A DNA stretch of 64,000 nucleotides from Shumkonia mesophila (GTDB taxonomy: Bacteria; Pseudomonadota; Alphaproteobacteria; Rhodospirillales; Shumkoniaceae), in contig NZ_JAOTID010000007.1 of NCBI RefSeq assembly GCF_026163695.1, positions 62,001 to 126,000 on the forward strand. The letters run 5' to 3'. The translations under genes were made by a program, and so were the position numbers. Numbering within the stretch: position 1 is the stretch's first letter; the number at the start of each line of letters is the position of its first letter. The notes below the pieces were generated by a model. The model was not told the origin of the DNA. It did no database searches and saw only the letters and a list, made by a program, of their open reading frames with translations. Below are positions 9,391 to 18,476 of this stretch, piece by piece.

Positions 9391-10050
9391 ATGAAGAAGT
9401 CCGTTGAATTGCCGAACCCGCTCAGCCTCGTCAAGGATGCGAAGATTGCCGGCCGGCAGCGGCCGACCCGCACCGAGGCGGAAGCGGCGATTCGCACCCT
9501 CCTGCGGTGGGCCGGCGACGATCCCGACCGCGAAGGCCTGCTGGATACGCCCCGGCGGGTGGTCAGCGCCTTCGAGGAATGGTTCAGCGGTTATGACGCC
9601 GATCCGGTCGACATCCTCAAACGGACCTTCGAGGAAACCGGCGGCTACGACGAAATGGTGCTGCTCAAGGACATCCGTTTCGAGTCGCACTGCGAGCACC
9701 ACATGGCGCCGATCATCGGCAGGGCCCACGTCGCCTATCTGCCCGACCGCCGGGTCATCGGGATCAGCAAGCTGGCCCGACTGGTCGAGGCCTATGCCAA
9801 GCGCCTGCAGATCCAGGAGAAGATGACGGCGCAGATCGCCAACACCATCGACGAGGTCTTGCAGCCGAAGGGCGTGGCCGTCGTCATCGCCGCCGCCCAT
9901 CAATGCATGACGACGCGGGGCGTTCACAAGTCGGGCGTCGTCATGGTGACCAGCCGCATGCTGGGCGCGTTCCGCGACAACCCGTCGACGCGCCGCGAAT
10001 TCCTGGCCATGGTCGGTTCGCCGTCCGGCGGCGAAGCCGGGTTCGGCTGA
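9391..10050 (+). CDS. folE: GTP cyclohydrolase I
   Basis: Converts GTP to 7,8-dihydroneopterin triphosphate, the first step of folate synthesis. The 219-residue product has the zinc and active-site motifs [19 protein letters not shown] and [13 protein letters not shown] and the [10 protein letters not shown] signature. Start ATG 9391 is preferred because upstream in-frame codons (back to 9307) encode an unconserved Arg-rich stretch. The zinc-dependent FolE-I type is indicated by the CxxH/HQC ligands. Confidence 0.96.
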   Translation: MKKSVELPNPLSLVKDAKIAGRQRPTRTEAEAAIRTLLRWAGDDPDREGLLDTPRRVVSAFEEWFSGYDADPVDILKRTFEETGGYDEMVLLKDIRFESHCEHHMAPIIGRAHVAYLPDRRVIGISKLARLVEAYAKRLQIQEKMTAQIANTIDEVLQPKGVAVVIAAAHQCMTTRGVHKSGVVMVTSRMLGAFRDNPSTRREFLAMVGSPSGGEAGFG

Positions 10051-10163
10051 TCTCCCTTCCCTGTCCCGCCGTTCGATGCGACGGGGTCGAACCTCTTGAC
10101 CGCCGGCGGGGGACACGGTTACGTGGTGCCCACGTTTGAAGTGATCGGGGAGGGGGGCGCCCC

Positions 10164-11612
10164 ATGCTGAGTTTCCGGCCGGTCCTGTATGTGGTCGGCC
10201 TTCTGCTGTCGACGATGTCGATCGGGATGTGCATTCCGGCGGCCGTCGATCTGTATTTCGACAATCCCGGCTGGCAGGTGTTCGCCACCTCGGCCGGACT
10301 GACGCTCTTCATCGGCGTCGGCTTGGCGCTGACCAATCATGCCCCCGACATCCGGCTGACCGTTCGCCAGGCTTTCGTGCTGACGACGGCCAGTTGGGTG
10401 GTGCTTACCGTTTTCGCCGCGCTGCCCCTGACCTTTTCCGAGTTGAATCTCAGCTACACCGACGCCTTCTTCGAGGCGATGTCCGGGGTGACGACCACCG
10501 GTTCGACGGTGATCGTCGGCTTGGATACCGCGCCGCCGGGCGTCCTGCTGTGGCGGAGCATGCTGCAATGGCTGGGCGGCATCGGCATCGTCGTCATGGC
10601 CATCGGCGTGATGCCCATGCTGAGGGTCGGCGGCATGCAGCTGTTCCGCACGGAATCATCCGAAAAATCCGAAAAGGCGATGCCGCGCGTCACCCAGATC
10701 GTTACCGCCATCATCCTCATCTACCTGGGGCTTTCGGTCGTCTGGACGGGCCTCTACTGGGCGGCGGGCATGAGCTTCTTCGATGGCGTCATCCACGCGA
10801 TGACGACGCTGGCCACCGGCGGCTTCTCAAGCCATGACAATTCGGTCGGGCAATTCGACGACTGGCGGATAGACCTGATCGCCACCTGCGGCATGTTTAT
10901 CGGCGGCCTGCCATTCGTGCTCATCCTCAGGACGATCCAGGGCGGAAAGGGGGCTCTTTTCGCCGACACCCAGGTCCGCACGTATGGTGCGGTGGTCGTC
11001 GTGCTGATTTTGGCCTGTAGCGCCTTCCTGTGGTTGCGTAACGGCGTCGAGCCCCTCCAGGCTCTGCGCTATGCGTCGTTCAACCTGATATCGGTGATGA
11101 CCGGCACCGGCTACGCGACGTCCGACTTCTACCGGTGGGGATCGTTTGCGGTGCCGCTGTTCTTTTTCGTCATGTTCATCGGCGGCTGTGCCGGCTCGAC
11201 CACCTGCGGGATGAAGATCTTCCGTTTTCAGGTGCTCTACGCGGCGGCGCGCACCCAGATCCGCCACCTGTTCCAGCCGCACGGCGTGTTCATTCCCTAT
11301 TACAACCACCGGCCGATCCCGTCCGACGTCATCGAATCGGTGCTCAGCTTCTTTTTTGTCTTCATCCTTTGTTTCGGGATTCTGGCGATCGGGCTGGGCA
11401 TGCTGGGGCTGGATTACCTGACCGCCATTTCCGGGGCCGCCACGGCCATCTGCAACGTCGGTCCGGGACTGGGCGACATCATCGGTCCCGCCGGCAATTT
11501 CTCGACGCTGCCCGATGCCGCCAAGTGGATGCTGTCGGCCGGCATGCTGCTGGGGCGACTGGAACTGTTCACGGTGATCGTGCTGTTCAGCCGCACGTTC
11601 TGGCGCGGCTAG
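10164..11612 (+). CDS. trkH: Trk/Ktr-type potassium uptake membrane protein
   Basis: A 482-residue potassium channel-like transporter subunit with four M1-P-M2 repeats. The four selectivity-filter segments are visible: TTTGST, TLATGGFSS, TGTGYATS and CNVGPGLG. The protein normally works with the cytoplasmic NAD-binding regulator TrkA, which is not in this window. An SD-like GGGGAGGGGG precedes ATG 10164. The gene converges with the DUF2336 gene, whose stop lies five bases away. Confidence 0.94.
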   Translation: MLSFRPVLYVVGLLLSTMSIGMCIPAAVDLYFDNPGWQVFATSAGLTLFIGVGLALTNHAPDIRLTVRQAFVLTTASWVVLTVFAALPLTFSELNLSYTDAFFEAMSGVTTTGSTVIVGLDTAPPGVLLWRSMLQWLGGIGIVVMAIGVMPMLRVGGMQLFRTESSEKSEKAMPRVTQIVTAIILIYLGLSVVWTGLYWAAGMSFFDGVIHAMTTLATGGFSSHDNSVGQFDDWRIDLIATCGMFIGGLPFVLILRTIQGGKGALFADTQVRTYGAVVVVLILACSAFLWLRNGVEPLQALRYASFNLISVMTGTGYATSDFYRWGSFAVPLFFFVMFIGGCAGSTTCGMKIFRFQVLYAAARTQIRHLFQPHGVFIPYYNHRPIPSDVIESVLSFFFVFILCFGILAIGLGMLGLDYLTAISGAATAICNVGPGLGDIIGPAGNFSTLPDAAKWMLSAGMLLGRLELFTVIVLFSRTFWRG

Positions 11613-11616
11613 CCCC

Positions 11617-12900
11617 TCATCCGCCGACGCATTCGATGTACCAGCCGAGGTCGGCCTCGCTCATCGGGAAGGCGTCTCCCGGGCCCGGCCTGAGCTGGCT
11701 TTTCTGGGGAACCCGGGCCACCCGCGTCTGCACCAGATGGGCGGTCGGCATGCTTAACCCGGCCTTCCAGACCAGGGCGGTGATCGCCTTGCCGCTGCCC
11801 GTGTTGAGCATGCTGGTGACGGTCTTGAAGGGCAGGCCCGACAGGTGGGTCAGGGCATAGCGGACGAAGGCGTTGTCGCCCTTATCGATGGCGCGCACGA
11901 TGACGGCTTCGTCGAGGTTGCCGCCGTCGAACAGACGCTGCGCCCGTTCCTCGGCCGGCTCCCAGTCCGGATCGTCGCCGGCGAAGTCGCCGCGCTCGAT
12001 GCGCTTGCGCACGGTCTGGCGCAACTCGCCGACCAGGGTCGCCTGGTCCTGGTTCATCTCGATCAGTTTGTCCATCAGGGCGGCGCTGACGAAGGTGGCG
12101 ATCCGGCGGATGATGCGGGACGGCAGATTCTCGCGGTCGACCATCGGCGCGTGCCATTCGACCCGGTCTTCGGCGTCCACCGCGATCATGTCGAGCGTCT
12201 TGCCCGAGATAGCGGCGGTGCGGTTGCCGAGCAGGGCGGCGACCGCCTGCACGTTGCGCGAATTGACCACCGCGTCGGAAACCCGCTCGCCCAGTCCCGG
12301 GCGTCGCGACAGGGCGACCAGCGCGCCGCCGCCGCAGCCGCCGGCGACGATCTCCAGCAGGTCCTGGTCCGACAGCAGGGGCGAGTACTCGAGGATCGGC
12401 GCCGAAACCATCTCCTCCACATCGCGGGCCAGTTGGCGGACGATGCGGCCGGGGACGTTGTCGGCCCGTTTGATCTCGTCGGCGATGGTGGCGCGCACCC
12501 GCGGCAGATCGTCGCGGGCCAGGATCTCCAGGACTTCCATCGCCATGCGGGTCAGGCGGTCGGCTTCGTCGCGGCTCAAGGTCGGCACCAGCCGGCTGAT
12601 CTTGCGGGCCAGCTGGTAGCGCACCTCGCCATCGCGGTCGGTGGCCAGGATTCTGTCGGCCTGAAGCGGCGTCCCCTGGTTGACGGCGACGGCGCGCCTG
12701 ACCTCGGTGGCCTCGTCGGAGGCGAAGAAATAGAGGATTTCCGGTTCGAGGTCCTCGTGGGCGGCCAACGCGGCGCGGGCCTTGACGTCGTCCGACGCGG
12801 CGATCCGTTTGGCTTCCTCGTAGGCGGGCTTGGGCGCCGCGCCGGACGGGCGGCCGCCCTTGCGCTTTCCGGCGTTGCCGAAGACCCAGTGCAGAACCAT
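11617..12900 (-). CDS. DUF2336 domain-containing protein
   Basis: A 427-residue alpha-helical protein matching the DUF2336 family of alphaproteobacteria, a HEAT-repeat-like all-helical fold. Seen: repeated helical units such as YFFASDEATEVRRAVAVNQ, ARDDLPRVRATIADEIKR and DRENLPSRIIRRIATF. The function of the family is unknown. It lies 21 bases downstream of the anchored subtilisin gene on the same strand and is probably co-transcribed with it. Confidence 0.85.
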   Translation of the reverse strand: MVLHWVFGNAGKRKGGRPSGAAPKPAYEEAKRIAASDDVKARAALAAHEDLEPEILYFFASDEATEVRRAVAVNQGTPLQADRILATDRDGEVRYQLARKISRLVPTLSRDEADRLTRMAMEVLEILARDDLPRVRATIADEIKRADNVPGRIVRQLARDVEEMVSAPILEYSPLLSDQDLLEIVAGGCGGGALVALSRRPGLGERVSDAVVNSRNVQAVAALLGNRTAAISGKTLDMIAVDAEDRVEWHAPMVDRENLPSRIIRRIATFVSAALMDKLIEMNQDQATLVGELRQTVRKRIERGDFAGDDPDWEPAEERAQRLFDGGNLDEAVIVRAIDKGDNAFVRYALTHLSGLPFKTVTSMLNTGSGKAITALVWKAGLSMPTAHLVQTRVARVPQKSQLRPGPGDAFPMSEADLGWYIECVGG

Positions 12901-12921
12901 GTCACATCCTTCCGGCGGAGG

Positions 12922-14202
12922 TCATGGGCAGCGGGGCCACAGGTTCACCAGTCCCCAGCCGAAAACGTCGTCGCGCCCGGGGGCGCCCAGATCGGTCGCC
13001 TGCCGGCGCAGGGTGTCGCTCAACTGGCCGGCCGACTTGGGCGCGCCCGCTTCGATCTGGACGGCCAGGAGGACGGCGATGTAGGGGGTGGCGAACGAGG
13101 TTCCGCTCATCACCCGGCCGCCGCGCGGCACCGCCGTATAGATCTGCACGCCCGGCGCCGCAAAGTCGATGTAGGAACCGCGGTTGGCCTTGACGTAGGC
13201 GTTGCGTTGCTGGTCCAGCGCGGTTACCGCCATGACGTCGGCATAGGCCGCCGGATAGGCCGGCCGGGCATCGCTGCCCCAGTTGCCGGCGGCCGCCACC
13301 ATGATCAGCCCCTTGTCGCGCGCCGTGTCGAAGGCGCGGCGCACGATCTGGTTGTCGCCGCCGGCGACGCTGAGGTTCACCACCTGGACCTGCTTCTCGA
13401 CCATCCAGTCGACGGCCTTGAGAAGGCCCAGTCCGCTGCCGACCACCTGTCCGGTTTCGTTCACCTCGAACATGTTGGCGGCCATCAATTCGGCGCCCGG
13501 CAGCAGGCCGCCCCAGGCCGCCGTGCCGACCAGCATCGAGGCGATCGCCGTGCCGTGGTCGGCGGGGCCGGGCCGGCGGCCGGCATTGTGGAACGAGCGG
13601 AACTCGACGCGCTGTCCCTGAAGCGCGGGATGGGTGGTGTCGACCGAGGTGTCGATCTGCCCCATGCGGATGCCGACGCCGCAGCTGTCCGAACTCGGCG
13701 GCCAGCCGGCGATGGGACGGGCCAGCTGCGACTGGTATTCGCTCATCGCCTGCGACTGGTAGAGCTGGTGGCTGTCGACGAGAAGGCCGGGAAAACGGGC
13801 CGCCAGTTGCTGGCGGGCGGCCGGCACCGTCGAGCCGCTGGGGATGTCCAGGCGGAAGATCTCCATGCCCAGCTGCTCGAGGCGGACCACCTCGACCACC
13901 GAAAAGCCCATCTGCCCGACGATGGCGGCGAAGCCGCGCGGCGGGTCGGCGACGATGAGCTGGTTGGGCTCGACGATCTGATCGGGCGGCAGGCTGTCGA
14001 GGAGGCGCTGATCCGGACGCGGCGACGATCCGTCCGGCGCGCCGGCCCGAGGCGCGTCGCGCCCGATTTGGCCGCGCGGGCCAACCTGGGTCGAGCCCTC
14101 CCCGCCGGCGTCGCGGTTGGCCTGCAGGACGGCGACGACGAACCACGTGGCGAGGACAAGGGCAAGCGTGACCACCAGGCCGACGATCACTTTCCGGTAC
14201 AT
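12922..14202 (-). CDS. Membrane-anchored S8 (subtilisin-like) serine protease
   Basis: A 426-residue protein with an N-terminal transmembrane anchor (residues 5-26), a Gly/Pro-rich linker, and an S8 peptidase domain from about residue 170. The catalytic set is intact: D184 in GQIDTSVD, H216 in DHGTAIASM, oxyanion N307 in AAAGNWG, and S369 in SGTSFATP. The anchor lacks an obvious signal-peptidase site, so the protease likely stays tethered facing the periplasm. The DUF2336 gene follows closely. Substrate unknown. Confidence 0.88.
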   Translation of the reverse strand: MYRKVIVGLVVTLALVLATWFVVAVLQANRDAGGEGSTQVGPRGQIGRDAPRAGAPDGSSPRPDQRLLDSLPPDQIVEPNQLIVADPPRGFAAIVGQMGFSVVEVVRLEQLGMEIFRLDIPSGSTVPAARQQLAARFPGLLVDSHQLYQSQAMSEYQSQLARPIAGWPPSSDSCGVGIRMGQIDTSVDTTHPALQGQRVEFRSFHNAGRRPGPADHGTAIASMLVGTAAWGGLLPGAELMAANMFEVNETGQVVGSGLGLLKAVDWMVEKQVQVVNLSVAGGDNQIVRRAFDTARDKGLIMVAAAGNWGSDARPAYPAAYADVMAVTALDQQRNAYVKANRGSYIDFAAPGVQIYTAVPRGGRVMSGTSFATPYIAVLLAVQIEAGAPKSAGQLSDTLRRQATDLGAPGRDDVFGWGLVNLWPRCP

Positions 14203-14405
14203 GTGCCCCCCATCGTGGTCCCTGCCTTTTTGTGCCGGTTCATCCGTTTCCGCGAGGCCTTGGGTCGCGCCAATGTATCACGGGTATGGCGCCAGACCAA
14301 CTCGCGCCGGGGGCCGGGCGGCGCCGCCGGGCTTGAGCGGAACCTCCCGGGTGTTTATGAAGAAGGCGACGGACGGAAGCGGTTCCATGGGAACGGAGGG
14401 GTGGC

Positions 14406-14657
14406 GTGCCCGGCATTGTCTCGACGGTGATCAAGCTGGCCCTGGTCTGCCTGGGCGTCGGCCTCATCCTGGCCTTTTTCGACGTCGACCCCGTCCAGTT
14501 GCTGCACAATTTTCCGCGGGCCATCCGTTCCGCCTTCCAGGTCGTGGTCGACATGATCCGCTGGGCGGTGCCCTACATCACGCTCGGCGCCGTCGTGGTG
14601 CTGCCGATCTGGCTGGTCTTCTTCCTGCTCCGCCTGCTGCGCAACCGCCGCGGCTAG
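14406..14657 (+). CDS. Small two-helix membrane protein (DUF6460-like)
   Basis: An 83-residue protein with two hydrophobic helices (about 5-25 and 58-76) separated by DVDPVQLLHNFPRAIRSAF, ending in a short basic tail. From memory the pattern with an LGAVVVLPIWLVFFL second helix matches the DUF6460 small membrane proteins of alphaproteobacteria; no function is known. Start codon GTG/ATG region: I use ATG 14406. Confidence 0.7.
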   Translation: MPGIVSTVIKLALVCLGVGLILAFFDVDPVQLLHNFPRAIRSAFQVVVDMIRWAVPYITLGAVVVLPIWLVFFLLRLLRNRRG

Positions 14658-14682
14658 GCTGTGTACCTATAAAGGTTTAAGT

Positions 14683-14868
14683 CGTCATTCCGGACGTTAG
14701 GCGAGCCCGGTGCTCGAAGGGGACGCGGAAGCGTCAACTCGGGCACCGGTGGCGAGCCTTGCGATCCGGAATCCAGGGCAAGCGCTCCGTCACTCGCCTC
14801 TGGATTCCGGATCACTGACTTTCCTAACCAAATCAAAGATTTGGAGGAAAGTCGTGTCCGGAATGACG
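14683..14868. repeat. Composite palindromic (REP/MITE-like) element
   Basis: Perfect 13-base terminal inverted arms CGTCATTCCGGAC (14683-14695) and GTCCGGAATGACG (14856-14868) enclose a second perfect pair, ATCCGGAATCCAG (14764-14776) and CTGGATTCCGGAT (14800-14812), and a third hairpin GACTTTCC..GGAAAGTC. No coding capacity. The ATTCCGG/CCGGAAT motif recalls dispersed REP-type elements of proteobacteria. It may act as a bidirectional terminator between the convergent small membrane protein and deaminase genes. Confidence 0.75.
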
Positions 14869-14886
14869 CATTAATGAGTCCATGAC

Positions 14887-15387
14887 CTAGGCCGCTCCCT
14901 GCGGCGTCGGGGCCTGGTTTTCGTAGGTCTCCAGCACGTCTTCCAGCACGTCGAGCTGGATGCCCGCCTTGGCGAACATCTCGCGGGTTTCCTGGGCGGC
15001 GTGGTAGCGCCGCTTGGCGACGACGCGGCGGATGCCGACGGAAATGATCAGCATGGCGCACACCCGGCAGGGCTCCATCGTGCAATAGAGCGTCGCCCCG
15101 TTGAGCGAGATGCCGTGGCGGGCCGCCTGGCAGATGGCGTTCTGTTCGGCGTGGATGGTGCGCACGCAGTGGCTGCGCACCGCGCCGTCCTCGTCCATCA
15201 CCTGCTTCATCAGGTGGCCGACCTCGTCGCAATGCGGCAGCCCGGGCGGCGATCCGACGTAGCCGGTGGTCAGGATGCGGTTCTCGCGCACGATGACGCT
15301 GCCGCTGCGTCCGCGGTCGCAGGTGGCGCGCTTGGCTACCGTGTCGGTCAATTCGATGAAGTATTCGTCCCACGAAGGTCTGGTCAT
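14887..15387 (-). CDS. dCMP/cytidine deaminase-family protein
   Basis: A 166-residue zinc deaminase. Seen: the HxE zinc/catalytic motif TIHAEQNAI and the PCxxC motif MEPCRVCAML, plus the NRILTTGYVGSPPGLPHC block typical of deoxycytidylate deaminases, which make dUMP from dCMP for thymidylate synthesis. Start chosen at MTRPSWDEYF (15387); upstream in-frame ATGs at 15408 and 15456 add Pro/Arg-rich unconserved residues. Family assignment is secure, substrate (dCMP versus a related nucleotide) is inferred. Confidence 0.88.
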   Translation of the reverse strand: MTRPSWDEYFIELTDTVAKRATCDRGRSGSVIVRENRILTTGYVGSPPGLPHCDEVGHLMKQVMDEDGAVRSHCVRTIHAEQNAICQAARHGISLNGATLYCTMEPCRVCAMLIISVGIRRVVAKRRYHAAQETREMFAKAGIQLDVLEDVLETYENQAPTPQGAA

Positions 15388-15515
15388 CGGCGTCGGGCGT
15401 CTTTCCATCTGGCGTGGCGGCGGGCGGCCATTTTCGCCGTGGCGCCCGCTCGGCATGGCCGTCGCGCATTATGGTGTGGACGGCGGGAAGGGATTATGGG
15501 TTAAGATCGATTATC

Positions 15516-16706
15516 ATGTCACGCCGATTCCCCCATCCCGTTCTCGTCTTCTCGTGCCTCGGGCACAGCTTCGACCATTTGTTGATGCTGATCTACCCGA
15601 CGGCGGTGCTGGCCATGGGGGCCGAATTCGGGCGCACCTACGGCGAACTGATCGTGCTGATGACGCCTTCGGTCATCCTGTTCGGGGCCGGCGCCATTCC
15701 GGCCGGCTGGCTGGGCGACCGCTGGAGCGCGCGCGGCACCCTGATCATCATGTTCTTCGGGCTGGGCGCGGCGACGCTCGCCACCGGCTTCGCGCGCACG
15801 CCCGTCGAGGTCGGCCTGGGCCTGGCGGCGATCGGCCTGTTCGCCTCGATCTATCATCCGGTGGCCACCGCCGTGGTGGTGCGCTATGCCGCCAGGCGCG
15901 GGCGCGCGCTCGGCATCAACGGCATCTTCGGCGGCCTCGGCATGGCGCTGGCGCCGGGGATTGCCGGGTTTTTGACCTCGACCTTCGGATGGCGCGCCGC
16001 CTTCGTCGTGCCCGGCCTCGTCTGCCTGGGCGTGGGCGGCCTGTTCGTGTGGGCGGTCCGCGAGATCGCGCCGGCGAAGCTGCCGTCGGCGCAAGCCGGG
16101 GGCGCCCACGGCAACGGGCGCTCCGTGCTGCCGATCTTCGCCGCCATCGTGCTGGCCGGCGTTTGCGTCGGCTTCCTTTATCAGACCGAGACGGTGGCCA
16201 TGCCCAAGGTGTTCGAGCAGCGCCTGACCTTCCTGGAGGGCGAGCTGTCGGCGGTGGGACTCTTCGCCGCCGCCATCTTCGTTTTCGGTGCCGCCGCCCA
16301 ATACGTCGGCGGCATGCTGGCCGACCGGCTGTCGATGAAGCGCCTGGTCGTTCTGGCCCTCTCGCTCCAGGTGCTGATCATGCTGGCCATGGCGCGGGCC
16401 TGGGACTGGCCGCTGTTTGCCCTTTCCGTGGTCATGGTGGTCTTCACGCTGGGCCTGCAGCCGGTGATGGACAGCCTGATCGCCCACTACGTGCCGCCGG
16501 CCTGGCACGCCCGGGCCTATGGCGCGCGGTTCCTTTCCGCCATCGTGGTCAGTTCGCTTTCCGTGCCGGTGGTGGCCTGGGTGTTCGCGGCGACCGGCGG
16601 CTTCGAATGGCTGTTCTTCGGGCTGGTCGGCATCGCCGGCTTGGGCGTCGTCGCCGCGGTGACGCTGCCGACCGAACGGCCGGCGGTTGCGGCGCGGGCG
16701 ACTTGA
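15516..16706 (+). CDS. MFS transporter
   Basis: A 396-residue, 12-helix major facilitator protein starting MSRRFPHPVLVFSCLGHSFD. The half-molecule loop motif GDRWSARGTLIIMFFG after helix 2 and DRLSMKRLVV after helix 8 are typical. The related family includes fosmidomycin-resistance-type and other drug exporters (HSFDHLLMLIYPTAVL start), but substrate cannot be assigned. It is 129 bases divergent from the deaminase gene. The tryptophan-synthase-beta-like small gene follows on the same strand, 62 bases on. Confidence 0.88.
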   Translation: MSRRFPHPVLVFSCLGHSFDHLLMLIYPTAVLAMGAEFGRTYGELIVLMTPSVILFGAGAIPAGWLGDRWSARGTLIIMFFGLGAATLATGFARTPVEVGLGLAAIGLFASIYHPVATAVVVRYAARRGRALGINGIFGGLGMALAPGIAGFLTSTFGWRAAFVVPGLVCLGVGGLFVWAVREIAPAKLPSAQAGGAHGNGRSVLPIFAAIVLAGVCVGFLYQTETVAMPKVFEQRLTFLEGELSAVGLFAAAIFVFGAAAQYVGGMLADRLSMKRLVVLALSLQVLIMLAMARAWDWPLFALSVVMVVFTLGLQPVMDSLIAHYVPPAWHARAYGARFLSAIVVSSLSVPVVAWVFAATGGFEWLFFGLVGIAGLGVVAAVTLPTERPAVAARAT

Positions 16707-16768
16707 CGGCAGGATGGCGGTCACACACCGGGGGCCGCCCGGGAAATCGTCGGGAGGACAAGCAGACC

Positions 16769-17140
16769 ATGCCGTTCGTGAAACGCGATGAAAGCGGGGC
16801 CATCGTCGCCGTCTTCCGCCAGCCGGGGCAGGAAGGGCTGGAGGAACTGGACCCCCGCGATCCCGAATTGACCACCTATCTCTACGACACCGTCCTCGAC
16901 CTTGCGGCGCGCAAGGAATGGATCGAATCCGACCTCGGCCTGGTGCGCGTGCTCGAGGATCTGGTGCAGGTGCTGATCGAGAAGGGCGTGCTGATGTTCA
17001 CCGACCTGCCCGAGGCGGCGCAGGAAAAACTGCGCGGCCGCAGCGGCTTCCGCAAGCAGTTCGCCTATGTCGAAAACCTGTTCGGCGGCGAGGACGGCGA
17101 ATTCGGCGAAGGACCCGAGGGCGGCGGGGGCTTTCTGTAA
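16769..17140 (+). CDS. Small conserved protein ('tryptophan synthase subunit beta like')
   Basis: A 123-residue acidic protein starting MPFVKRDESGAIVAVFRQ, with a helical VLDLAARKEWIESDLGLVRVLEDL core and LIEKGVLMFTDLPEAAQEKL, then a Gly-rich tail. Rhodospirillales homologues are labelled 'tryptophan synthase subunit beta like' by automatic pipelines although it has none of the catalytic TrpB fold. Function unknown. GGGAGG lies upstream (about 16754), supporting ATG 16769. The stop codon abuts a dispersed repeat half-element. Confidence 0.7.
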   Translation: MPFVKRDESGAIVAVFRQPGQEGLEELDPRDPELTTYLYDTVLDLAARKEWIESDLGLVRVLEDLVQVLIEKGVLMFTDLPEAAQEKLRGRSGFRKQFAYVENLFGGEDGEFGEGPEGGGGFL

Positions 17141-17206
17141 AGCATTCTCCGCTCAGGCGGGATCGTTCTTTGTCGTCACCCCCGCGCACGCGGGAACCGG
17201 TTGCCC
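17141..17206. repeat. Half copy of the dispersed palindromic element
   Basis: This stretch closely resembles the left half of the complete element at 21181-21339: AGCATTCTCCGCTCAGGCGGG followed by the CGTCACCCCCGCG hairpin core. The matching right half (GGGAATGACGACC...TGCTCTAGA) is absent; instead the lower-GC operon begins. It sits directly after the stop of the upstream gene. Confidence 0.6.
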
Positions 17207-17224
17207 TCATCTTCGACAGGTGCG

Positions 17225-18289
17225 CTAAAGAAGGGTGCGCTGTGCGAACTCTTTGTCTCGCACCACGAGCGTCGGAAGACTCGCGTCTGCGTACCCCTTG
17301 CTTTCCAATATAAGCTTCGCCTGGTCGAGCGAATTCGCAATGGTTGTACCGGCACTGAGTGATCGATAGAATCGCTTCGAAAATTCGCAGGCCGCCTCAT
17401 CGTCGATCGTATCGGCCATCGCGATCACTGCCGGGACCGTATCTAGAAATCGATCGGCACCGTCTACTGTGTCGCAGGCGACAAGGACGAGCAACTTCGG
17501 GGTGGCACTCGTCGCTCCAACGACACGGGCGACCATATCGAAGTCCAACACCGTCCCGCCGTCATCCCCGGCTTTTTCATTGTCGAATAGCAAGTTCTGA
17601 CCGCCGCCATGGCCGGAAAAATGAATAACGTCCGGGTGATAGGTATTCAGCGTGTCGAGCAACGTGTCGAGCGTAGGTGCGAGCACGACCTTCAGGTCGA
17701 CCTCGCCAGCCTTGCTCCCGAGGCGGATGCCCTCGTCGATATAGCGCGCTTCCACGCCTGTTTGCAGTGACGCCCGACTGTCAGGATTGGTCACCAACAG
17801 GGCGATCTTCAGTCGCGCCTGCTTCCCACTCTGGCGCGGCCGGCTGCCGCGTGGCTTTCCGGCTCGCTTTACCGGTTTGACGAACGACAATCTGGTCTCG
17901 ACCGCCGGACGGCGCTTCGTGGCAACCTTCTTCGCAGCGCCGGGATCATCCGCGTATTTCACGATGATATTCCGGTTCGCGCGAACCGAAGCGTCCTTCA
18001 CGTAGACCCAGCGGCTTCCGTCCTTGACGTGTCCTTTATTCTCCATGCGGACGATCAGATGATGCTTTGCCAACTCGTCGAGGGCGTTCTGGACGACCTG
18101 CGTGCTCCCGGTCTTGCCGAGCAGATCGGCGATCTGCTTCTTCGACCGCGGTTTGGACCCCCGGCCATAAATCAAGTCGAAGACGGCGCGGCGGTTCTTA
18201 TCGCGGCCAAGATGCTTGGCCCACCGGAGGATGGCCTCCTCGAAATCGCCGGAGACATTGACGACGGGGGCCTGGCTATTCATCGCCAT
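17225..18289 (-). CDS. Winged-helix/CHAT caspase-like protease
   Basis: A 354-residue two-domain protein. Residues about 15-100 form a winged-helix DNA-binding domain (KQIADLLGKTGSTQVVQNAL then a basic wing). Residues 85-158 are a basic, Lys/Arg-rich linker. Residues 160-354 are a CHAT/caspase-fold domain with the dyad H227 in VIHFSGHGGGQ and C272 in LLVLVACDTVDGADRF, so the protease looks active. CHAT domains occur as effectors of bacterial immune and cell-death modules, such as gasdermin-cleaving proteases and the type III-E CRISPR protease; that precedent is established knowledge, the role here is inference. The start codon (18289, or ATG 18283) overlaps the stop of the preceding HTH gene. 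Base and codon use differ from the flanking high-GC genes. Confidence 0.85.
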   Translation of the reverse strand: MAMNSQAPVVNVSGDFEEAILRWAKHLGRDKNRRAVFDLIYGRGSKPRSKKQIADLLGKTGSTQVVQNALDELAKHHLIVRMENKGHVKDGSRWVYVKDASVRANRNIIVKYADDPGAAKKVATKRRPAVETRLSFVKPVKRAGKPRGSRPRQSGKQARLKIALLVTNPDSRASLQTGVEARYIDEGIRLGSKAGEVDLKVVLAPTLDTLLDTLNTYHPDVIHFSGHGGGQNLLFDNEKAGDDGGTVLDFDMVARVVGATSATPKLLVLVACDTVDGADRFLDTVPAVIAMADTIDDEAACEFSKRFYRSLSAGTTIANSLDQAKLILESKGYADASLPTLVVRDKEFAQRTLL

Positions 18290-18476
18290 TCAATTTTTGC
18301 GTAACCTTGGTGCTGGCGGGCTTCTTGCCTGCCATCATGCGACTGACCGTCGCTTGGCTGATGCCAAGCGCATCGCCGAGCTTCGACTGGGAATAGCCGC
18401 GTTCCATGAGCTCGATCATCTTGATCTTCCGAATCATTTCGAGCTCGGACAGAATCTTTTTGAGAGTGTCCTCCAT
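18276..18476 (-). CDS. Small HTH protein A
   Basis: A 66-residue protein: an N-terminal amphipathic helix (MEDTLKKILSELEMIRK) then a helix-turn-helix, RGYSQSKLGDALGISQATVSRMM, resembling Xre or sigma-region-4 type units, and a short basic tail. ATG at 18476 follows a GTG at 18479; both overlap the stop of the preceding HTH gene. It is the last gene before the CHAT protease and overlaps it by about 8-14 bases. No known named family; probably binds DNA as a dimer. Confidence 0.78.
   Translation of the reverse strand: MEDTLKKILSELEMIRKIKMIELMERGYSQSKLGDALGISQATVSRMMAGKKPASTKVTQKLNGDE

Noticed and set aside
11845-14430. An 861-residue open frame on the plus strand opposite the DUF2336 and subtilisin genes
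   Set aside because: Antisense shadow of two well-supported genes in high-GC DNA; sequence is His/Arg/Gly low complexity without domains.
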